From contig NC_081550.1 in assembly GCF_901000735.1 (NCBI RefSeq), positions 10,186,716-10,250,715 on the forward strand: 64,000 nt of DNA, read 5' to 3'. The notes under the pieces are model-generated. The model had not been told where the DNA came from. It did no database searches and was given only the letters and a program-made list of their open reading frames with translations. The stretch is from Corylus avellana (Eukaryota; Streptophyta; Magnoliopsida; Fagales; Betulaceae). Both the position numbers and the translations under genes were made by a program. Below are positions 60,001-64,000 of the stretch, piece after piece (position 1 is the stretch's first letter; each line of letters opens with the position of its first letter).

Positions 60001-60060
60001 ATAAAGGAACTTAAATATTACAAGGAGACTATTTTCAAAGCATCCAAATCTAGGAAGTGA
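35949..60060 (+). CDS. ORN: oligoribonuclease (DEDDh 3'-5' exonuclease), complete, 8 exons
   Basis: Oligoribonuclease degrades 2-5-nucleotide RNAs to mononucleotides, the last step of RNA decay; plant forms act in mitochondria and/or the cytosol. Exons: 35949-36063, 41666-41800, 44011-44087, 44512-44593, 44707-44762, 57081-57173, 58958-59048, 59939-60060. All introns are GT...AG. The exons sum to 771 nt and the phases agree at every junction, giving 256 residues without a stop. Catalytic motifs: ExoI in WIDLEMTG (Asp/Glu, exon 2), ExoII in [11 protein letters not shown] (Asp, exon 6), and ExoIII in [11 protein letters not shown] (His/Asp, exon 8), with [17 protein letters not shown] and DVSSVKALC also typical. 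The N-terminal extension [17 protein letters not shown] is usual for plants. The ATG has good context (AAAATGG). No key residue is missing, so the gene should be functional. Introns 1 and 5 are swollen by transposons to 5.6 and 12.3 kb, so the coding part is about 3% of the locus. Confidence 0.95.
36162..36184 (+). repeat. telomere-like repeat in oligoribonuclease intron 1
   Basis: Three consecutive TTAGGG units followed by GTTTC, about 100 bp after the exon 1 donor. It contains the telo-box core AAACCCTAA on the minus strand, a motif common near starts of plant housekeeping genes. Confidence 0.8.
36930..38236 (+). pseudogene. LINE 3' fragment (RT end and zf-RVT) in intron 1
   Basis: It begins with [17 protein letters not shown] sequence, the late RT region of plant L1 elements. 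Then come [12 protein letters not shown] traces across many stops, and a zf-RVT region (37445-37867) with [20 protein letters not shown] and [11 protein letters not shown]. The 3' UTR has TTGGGTTGCGCTCTTATGTG and a poly(A) tail at about 38227-38236. The element is 5'-truncated and dead. It shares its 3' end with the minus-strand copies at 49.0, 51.4 and 60.5 kb. Confidence 0.88.
38342..41388. mobile_element. PIF/Harbinger-like element(s), nested
   Basis: The left end is GGCTCCATTTGTTTGGGCAT. The right end at 41388, read inward, is GGCCCCATTTGTTTTGGCAG. Both are flanked by TTA (38339-38341 and 41389-41391), the 3-bp Harbinger duplication. A second pair lies inside: GGCTCTGTTTTTTTCAACG at 39893 and, read inward from 40357, GGCTCCGTTTGTTTTGACC, with flanks TTG and TTA. 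This suggests one element inside another. No transposase was seen, so they are non-autonomous. Which left end pairs with which right end is inferred. Confidence 0.65.
39985..40200. repeat. degenerate CGACCTCCGGTGA minisatellite
   Basis: Variants of GACCTCTGGTGACTTT, GACCTCCGGTGAATTCC and GTGCGGCxGC recur at irregular spacing of about 18-45 bp inside the inner Harbinger-like segment. Confidence 0.6.
41666..41800 (+). CDS. ORN: oligoribonuclease exon 2
   Basis: 135 nt between acceptor TGACACAG and donor G|GTAGGC. It completes the split glycine (G|GT), carries a lysine-rich linker and [13 protein letters not shown] with the first catalytic Asp and Glu. Confidence 0.93.
42927..43157. repeat. 123-bp tandem duplication in intron 2
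   Basis: ATCTTTTTCATCGTCAAGG begins at 42927 and again at 43050. CTGATCTATAAAGAAATTAG and GCCTTTAAATATGTTTT also occur in both copies, with only a handful of differences. Confidence 0.92.
44011..44087 (+). CDS. ORN: oligoribonuclease exon 3
   Basis: 77 nt, acceptor GATATACAG, donor GAG|GTATTT. Encodes [18 protein letters not shown] and on to KTLE. Confidence 0.95.
44512..44593 (+). CDS. ORN: oligoribonuclease exon 4
   Basis: 82 nt, acceptor CTTTTAG, donor G|GTAAGT. Encodes [20 protein letters not shown] and SHHAAS, a conserved helical region. Confidence 0.95.
44707..44762 (+). CDS. ORN: oligoribonuclease exon 5
   Basis: 56 nt, acceptor AATTTAG, donor CAG|GTGTGT. Encodes [18 protein letters not shown]. 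The 12.3-kb intron follows. Confidence 0.93.
44763..45895. other. start of intron 5, no element defined
   Basis: AT- and T-rich to 45240. At 45280-45420 there is a GC-richer block with GGTGGCTG/CAGCCACC and TGCGTGGCCGC motifs that looks repetitive. No coding family was recognised. Confidence 0.4.
45900..48005 (+). pseudogene. LINE ORF1 element lacking ORF2, with poly(A)
   Basis: A (CT)n leader at 45901-45919 is followed by an ATG at 45990. [12 protein letters not shown] and [15 protein letters not shown] match the N-terminal region of plant L1 ORF1, the RNA-binding protein. A TAG at 46356 and a frameshift near 46660 break the frame. It resumes at 46651-47748 with a long low-complexity linker, then [20 protein letters not shown] and a C-terminal acidic part. 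The expected ORF2 does not follow. Instead a 3' UTR with TGTGTACCTAGGGGCGCCG and a poly(A) tail at 47997-48004 ends the element. It is therefore an internally deleted, non-autonomous copy, or ORF2 was lost later. No target duplication was identified. Confidence 0.8.
48010..48545 (+). pseudogene. LINE zf-RVT fragment
   Basis: With several stops it encodes [20 protein letters not shown] and a [20 protein letters not shown] segment, the zinc-binding RT-associated domain of plant LINEs. It lies directly after the poly(A) of the ORF1 element and ends before a TTTTTTTTTAAAAAGG run. Confidence 0.8.
49020..51310 (-). pseudogene. LINE ORF2 fragment (RT and zf-RVT), minus strand
   Basis: The 3' end is on the left: a T-rich run (48990-49028) is the poly(A) tail on the minus strand, then the family 3' UTR with GGGTTGCACCCCTCTGCGC. 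Going right, zf-RVT ([26 protein letters not shown]; 49557-49273) is followed by [16 protein letters not shown] (50293 leftward) and RT with [10 protein letters not shown] and IKYLGLPLG (50722-50396). The FADD segment is present twice because of a tandem duplication. Beyond lies the RT motif [16 protein letters not shown] (51125-51080). The endonuclease is missing. Frameshifts and stops throughout mark it as inactive. Confidence 0.92.
50551..50845 (-). repeat. about 150-bp tandem duplication across the RT FADD motif
   Basis: GAACAATCTCAGACTTAGAC starts at 50551 and 50701. GTCATCTGCAAATAACAAAT occurs in both copies, so two FADD-encoding segments ([10 protein letters not shown] and [10 protein letters not shown]) lie in series. 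Confidence 0.9.
51385..51887 (-). mobile_element. 5'-truncated LINE with 11-bp TSD
   Basis: A T-run at 51387-51400 is the poly(A) tail on the minus strand, followed by a LINE 3' end with TTAGGTTGTGCCTTTTGTGC and part of zf-RVT. A perfect duplication TGTGCTTTAAT lies at 51374-51384 and 51888-51898. Target-primed insertion and heavy 5' truncation are clear. Confidence 0.92.
52300..56680 (-). pseudogene. Copia gag-pol polyprotein, multiple stops
   Basis: Copia gag-pol encodes capsid, protease, integrase, reverse transcriptase and RNase H in one frame. The start is ATG at 56680-56678. A TGA interrupts gag after ENYPF. Gag continues with LYHQ-type UBN2 sequence ([17 protein letters not shown]) and a zinc knuckle [14 protein letters not shown] (55808-55762). 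The protease-like HDTG is at about 55680, the GAG-pre-integrase [11 protein letters not shown] near 55280, and integrase with [12 protein letters not shown] (55030-54980) and [11 protein letters not shown] (54800). RT (54156-53290) has [21 protein letters not shown] and YVDD at 53466-53455. RNase H (52859-52300) has [19 protein letters not shown] and [17 protein letters not shown]. Between RT and RNase H the expected conserved linker is replaced by foreign sequence. Stops and frameshifts make it non-functional. Confidence 0.94.
52878..53178 (+). other. foreign segment inside Copia pol, exon-like
   Basis: Copia homology on the minus strand stops after NPTIYR (about 53178) and resumes at VKRILRYL (about 52870). 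The intervening DNA matches no Copia sequence. On the plus strand its right half is open and reads [29 protein letters not shown] and IGDLFSE, ending TCAG|GTATAC, which looks like an exon with a splice donor. I do not recognise the protein. It could be a captured host exon or just an open frame. Confidence 0.4.
56947..57080 (+). other. end of intron 5
   Basis: T-rich sequence up to the exon 6 acceptor AAACTGCAG. It is continuous with the pre-insertion sequence left of 52099. Confidence 0.7.
57081..57173 (+). CDS. ORN: oligoribonuclease exon 6
   Basis: 93 nt, acceptor AAACTGCAG, donor AAG|GTAAAT. Encodes [10 protein letters not shown]... and [15 protein letters not shown] with the ExoII aspartate. 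Confidence 0.95.
57174..58957 (+). other. oligoribonuclease intron 6
   Basis: Mostly plain AT-rich intron with no gene. The open frames at 57500 and 57919 are not credible. It contains one small retroposon at 58341-58491. Confidence 0.7.
58341..58491 (-). mobile_element. short retroposon (LINE or SINE 3' end) with 7-bp TSD
   Basis: The T-run at 58341-58348 is a poly(A) tail on the minus strand. The body includes GGGTATGCCCCCTTGCC (minus). TGTCAAT flanks it at 58334-58340 and 58492-58498. Too short to class further. Confidence 0.5.
58958..59048 (+). CDS. ORN: oligoribonuclease exon 7
   Basis: 91 nt, acceptor CTTTGCAG, donor GAG|GTAAGA. Encodes [20 protein letters not shown] and [10 protein letters not shown]. 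Confidence 0.95.
59683..59803. repeat. two-copy tandem repeat in intron 7
   Basis: Units of about 60 bp: GACACGGCCCGGGGATTTCC and ACATGGCCCCAGGGATTTCT, both followed by GTTG(C/T)CC and GGTCAAAGAAGCCCAATTAC. Unusually GC-rich for this intron. Confidence 0.85.
59939..60060 (+). CDS. ORN: oligoribonuclease exon 8
   Basis: 122 nt, acceptor TTACACAG, stop TGA at 60058-60060. Encodes a lysine-rich segment, then [20 protein letters not shown] with the ExoIII His and Asp, ending ASKSRK. Confidence 0.95.
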
Positions 60061-60460
60061 TGCACAAGGAATTGCCGCAGAAGGATTACCATGTGGAAAG
60101 GTCTACGGTTGATCATCGCTTGTTACAATATCATTTGATTTATCCAACTTATGGACATATTATGGGCTGTATTTTGATTTAACAAATAGAAGTTTGGATC
60201 CAATTCCGTTAGTTCTTTTTTGTAGGTTGTCTTGGTTAGGCAGATTCTCTACTCTGCGTATCTAAATCTACATCTAAGGATCTTGATCCCGTTAGATTTC
60301 ATGTGACCTCTAATATGATTCTTATCAATGGCAGTGAATGAAATAATAAATCAGCAATAATTCAAAACTTTGATAATAGCTCAGAATTTGGAAGGACGAC
60401 AATATGATTTGAACTAATTCAATATGTATTCACGCCTTCCCTTTAAGATCGAAAGGTGAA
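60061..60460 (+). other. oligoribonuclease 3' UTR and downstream
   Basis: After the stop, T-rich sequence includes possible poly(A) signals AATAATAAAT near 60343. The LINE tail begins at about 60463, which limits the transcript end. Confidence 0.5.
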
Positions 60461-61272
60461 TTGTTTTTTATTTTTTTATTTTTTTTCAAGTAATTCAAAT
60501 TCATTATAAGCGCAAAAGGGTGCAACTTTAGTACACAAAGTATAGTTAAATAAGAACAAAATTTTGAAAATAAACTATTCTATGCTACTCTCCATGTATA
60601 AAGGGATTGTAACATCACCTTCTCTAGTTCTAGCATCACATTCTCATGAAAGCACTTTGCATTTCACTCTCTTTAAAGATGCCACATTAAACACAAAGGG
60701 GTCAACCTTCACATTTTTAAAGCAGTACGATTTCTCAATTGTCCTTTCCAACTCATTAACTCAATCACCATTTGAGCCATAAGCCATGCAATACCAAACA
60801 ACTAGAAAAGCGCACTCCACAATGACGAAGGTGATCACTCGACTCTCCACATTTCTTACACATACAATATCATTCAACCACAATAACATTTCTCTTTCGT
60901 AAATTATCAAAAATTTAAATTTTTTTATAAAGCCATTGTTTACACAGAATGCCATTCTTGAGTGAGCCTTAACTTTCCAAATACTCTTCAAGTAAAATTA
61001 AAACTTTCCTTGGTAGATATCACCCAACAATTTTTTTTCCTCACCTCCTTGCCTTACTCTTTAAGAATAAAACAGCTTAGAAAACGTAGACCACTTTAAC
61101 CTCCCAATCATGCACAAGTCTTGTAAAGAAAATATTCCAACTATTGTTTCCATTTCAGAATTGAATATGATCTACACTCTACACCCGTGCATCCTTACCA
61201 TGAGAAATAGTGAATAATTCTGGAAATGAGAACTTCAAAGGTTGCTCATCACACCAAACATCATGCCAAAAC

Positions 61273-61454
61273 CTGTAACGCCCCAAATATTAATTAGGAT
61301 AAGAGTGTCACCTTTTATTTAAAAAGTGACAAACCTTCATTGTACGCTCTCTGATGATAATTTAAGATTTACTGGTCTTATTTACTTGGTAAGTAAGACG
61401 AATAGGTGAACCAAAAAATTAATTATCAGCTAATTAATTTTTTCAAGCGTTACA
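61273..61454. mobile_element. solo LTR (TRIM-like), 182 bp, TSD AAACC
   Basis: Starts TGTAACGCCCC and ends AAGCGTTACA, so TG...CA with an inverted TGTAACGC/GCGTTACA. The 5-bp duplication AAACC is perfect at 61268-61272 and 61455-61459. No internal region or second LTR is present. Its termini resemble the TRIM at 7.4-12.5 kb. Confidence 0.88.
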
Positions 61455-61653
61455 AAACCGCATCTTCTTTCCATCTCTTACCTCATACCTCGCATGTTTA
61501 TAAAAATCTTTCACCCTCTCTTAATACATTTCCACACCCCCTTACCATAGGGGCCCCCAACCTCCTTAGAACACCAACTTCCCTTCACACTATAATATTA
61601 GAGGTTCACTAGCAATCTCCACAGAGGCTCCCTCTCCATAGCATACCTCCACA

Positions 61654-62469
61654 CAGTGGCAGAGCTACGTAAGGGCACCCGCCCCTACAAAAGTTTTGGA
61701 AAAAAAAAAATTACAAGGTAGATTTTTTATTTTTTAGGCTTAGCCCCTACGAATTCATTTCCCATGCCCTTACCCACCCTTACCCCTCCCTACTCGTTTG
61801 TTGAAATTCTGAAGGAAATTCAATAGAAAAAATATATATAAAAACGAAGAAGAGGTTTATAGTAAGCGATATGTTCCCCCACCCCTGAGAAACCTTGACA
61901 AGAAGGAAATTCAACTAGTTTTACAGACATCACTCGATTCTCATCAGAATTCAACGAAAAAACGAAAAAAGAAAAAGAGGTTTATAGTAAAAGATATGTT
62001 CATGAATAGTAAAGGAATACAGCAAAAAATTTTCAACAATTTGTAAAAAATTTCGTCTAGTAGGCAAACCAAATTTCTCTTTAAAATCACGCCGATAAAC
62101 AAACTAATCTATCTAACTATTTTTCTCAGGAATGAAAAGACAGTGCTTATAACAAATTGAAAAATCTGCCCTTAATTTTTTTTTAAAATTTTTTTAACAT
62201 TTTTTTTAAAAGATTTCAATTACCTAATCAAATACAAAGTATATGGAATTTCAGGGGCCAAAAAAAAAAAAAAAAAAAGCTTTAACTGCAATTATTTGAT
62301 CGGTTCGAAAGTGAATGTCTATATCCAAAAGCTTATTTTTATCTATCTATACAAATTTAATATTATGTAATATTATTAATTATTAGTCCATTTGTAAATA
62401 ATAATAATAATATTATTATTATTATTTTATTCCCACACCTAGAAGAGCCCAATCCTAGCTCCGCCATTG
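61654..62469. mobile_element. non-autonomous hAT element with perfect 8-bp TSD
   Basis: The left end is CAGTGGCAGAGCTACG. The right end, read inward, is CAATGGCGGAGCTAGG, a match at 13 of 16. The duplication CCTCCACA is perfect at 61646-61653 and 62470-62477. The 816-bp interior is AT-rich with a direct repeat around GTTTATAGTAA..GATATGTTC (61855-61880 and 61980-62000) and has no transposase. Confidence 0.93.
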
Positions 62470-62794
62470 CCTCCACACCCACTTACCCAAATGGGGTTTG
62501 TTAGATTAAATCAAATTTTTAGCCCAAACCCCTTGAAATTATTGGAGTACATATTTTCAACTCCTTCGCTAGATGAAACTTAAGGTTTTATTTGTTTCGC
62601 CGTAAAATGATTTATGGAAAATATTTTCCGCCACTGCCTCCACACCCACTTACCCAAATGGGGTTTGTTAAACTGAATCAAATTTTTAGCCCAAACCCCT
62701 TGAAATTATTGGAGTATATATTTTCAACTACTTCACTAGATGAAACTTAAGGTTTCGTTTGTTTCGCTGTAAAATGATATACGGAAAATATTTT
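62461..62794. repeat. 167-bp tandem duplication
   Basis: Copy 1 is 62461-62627 and copy 2 is 62628-62794, each running from CCGCCA(T/C)TGCCTCC to GGAAAATATTTT. The unit includes the last nine bases of the hAT element, its target duplication, LINE sequence and a Harbinger-like GTTTGTTTCGC(C/T)GTAAAATG segment. Confidence 0.93.
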
Positions 62795-62961
62795 TGGTAT
62801 TTACAGGTGTTTGGCGCGACGTAAAATAATAGTCAACCAAAAATCATTTCTCTTTGACCGAAAATCCATTATTAATTTTGGGAAAATGGTGAAAACCGTA
62901 AACCATTTTCCCCAGCCCCCTCGTGCTCAACCCGACGCTGCCTCTCCACTTTTCTCACGCA

Positions 62962-62966
<5 letters not shown>

Positions 62967-62998
<32 letters not shown>
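62967..62998. repeat. (CT)n microsatellite
   Basis: About 16 CT units. They create serine/leucine-rich frames in both adjacent readings. Confidence 0.92.
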
Positions 62999-63001
<3 letters not shown>

Positions 63002-63815
63002 CTCATCTGATCCCTGACCATGGTCTATCTTCTACACTCAACCAAAACGCCATCCAGAGCTTCTCTCTCGTCTCTCTTCAACTTCTCCAAGATTATTCTA
63101 CTGTCACCAAAGAATCTACTGAGCCAATGCATTACAGAATAAACTGTTAAGGAAGACAATATTGTCTTCTACACCCAGAAAACAGAGACCAAGTGAATAT
63201 TGTCTTCTACAATCCGGTGCTAGTGTTGTTAGATAATTAGTTAGATAATTAGAGGAACAAGTCTAAATCCAAGTCTAATTTAATACTTCGTTTTACATAG
63301 ATTAAATAAGACTTGGTTGTGTGAAATAGATCAATCCCCCTTATAAATAGTTCAAGTCTTATAGATTAAATAAGACTTGGTTGTCTTTTCCTTCCAAAGA
63401 ATTTCTCCAATACCTAATCTCTATTCACTTTTGCCCCTTTTAGCCTCAATGTTTTCTCTTGAGACTATTGGTCTACTTCCGTTGTAGTATGTTTTGGGGT
63501 GTCGGTCATCAATGGTTCAAGTAATTTTGATCCTCCTCTATACCAATTATTTATGTTCTGTGTTTTATTATCCAGTGCTACGAGCTCAGACTCAGAACTT
63601 TTTTTTTTCGGTCAATTTGATTACCTGAGTCTTTATCCAACTTTCATTTCATTTGCTTCTCAACTCTAGCTGAAAATTTCCAGTAGCTCAAAATTTTTAT
63701 CCTAACCTGTCCTCTAAGCCTTTCTGAGTTCTGTTGCAAGCTCCTGCCTAAGTTTCTCTTCCTCTTTTTTCCATCTAAAGTTCCATTGTTATCTTCTATG
63801 GCTTGGATGGTTCCT
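62999..63815. other. intergenic stretch with a short direct repeat
   Basis: ATAGATTAAATAAGACTTGG occurs at about 63297 and 63361. No gene or transposon body was identified. Confidence 0.5.
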
Positions 63816-63819
63816 TTAG

Positions 63820-64000
63820 GTAGGGGTGATCATGCGGTTATAGTTAGTGGCTAAAACTATTAGCCGTAACTGCTTAAGCGGTTAGTAGATTTTGCTAACC
63901 ACTAGGGTACCTAAAAAAATAATATAAAAAAATGTAAAGAGTACCTAAAAAAACTCAAAAGCTATCAGCATAAAAAATATAAATAATAAATAATAAATAA
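63820..64000. other. possible left end of a hAT-like element, cut by window edge
   Basis: TAGGGGTGATCATGCGG followed by alternating GCGGTTA, GTTAGTGG and TAACCGC-like motifs resembles the start of TAGGGGTG-type plant hAT MITEs, such as those at 7213 and 13845. The other end is outside. Confidence 0.4.

Larger units (their letters stand above)
60463..62627 (-). pseudogene. LINE 3' fragment (zf-RVT), interrupted, minus strand
   Basis: The T-rich run at 60463-60487 is the tail, followed by the family 3' UTR with AAGTTGCACCCTTTTGCGC (minus). The zf-RVT region (60991-60761) reads KSIWKVKAHSRMAFCVNNGF. The RT end appears further right as NLI..NKPHLGKWVW-like sequence near 62480-62540. It is split by a solo LTR at 61273-61454 and by a hAT element at 61654-62469. 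No intact frame remains. Confidence 0.85.

Overview
The window is nuclear DNA from a flowering plant, very probably a eudicot and plausibly a woody one. This rests on plant-type calmodulin with its conserved phase-1 intron, a VQ-family gene fragment, plant L1 LINEs with a zf-RVT region and RNase H, Copia, TRIM, hAT and MULE elements, and AT-rich intergenic DNA. The species cannot be named from the sequence. A 118-base run of N (30196-30313) is an assembly gap beside an (AT)n run.

Only two genes look functional. At the left edge (656-1029, +) is the last exon of a calmodulin gene whose first exon lies outside the window. From 35949 to 60060 (+) there is a complete oligoribonuclease gene in eight small exons. 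The phases join without a break into a 256-residue DEDDh exonuclease. The 771 coding bases are spread over 24 kb because introns 1 and 5 (5.6 and 12.3 kb) are packed with transposons. A third gene trace, the N-terminus of a VQ-motif protein at 16437-16611, stops just before the VQ motif and is called a pseudogene.

The rest is layered mobile DNA. At 5.9-6.3 kb a Copia-type LTR holds a SINE. At 7.2-13.2 kb there are three nested layers: a hAT-like element, a TRIM with 209-bp LTRs inside it, and a hAT transposase element inside one TRIM LTR. At 13.8-15.5 kb are two terminal-inverted-repeat elements. At 18.7-25.4 kb is a non-autonomous LTR element with a perfect CTTAA target duplication. At 25.4-29.2 kb is a LINE split by a foldback MITE with a perfect 9-bp duplication. 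At 30-35.6 kb is a decayed MULE transposase. Inside the oligoribonuclease introns are LINE fragments in both orientations, a LINE ORF1-only element, Harbinger-like ends and a 4.8-kb Copia element with unusual TA...TA LTR ends and an ATGAG duplication. At 60.5-62.8 kb a LINE fragment carries a solo LTR and a hAT MITE.

I found no sign of a new multi-gene system. The most useful results are the assembled oligoribonuclease gene and the insertion histories that can be read from intact target-site duplications. All sequence comparisons were made by eye.
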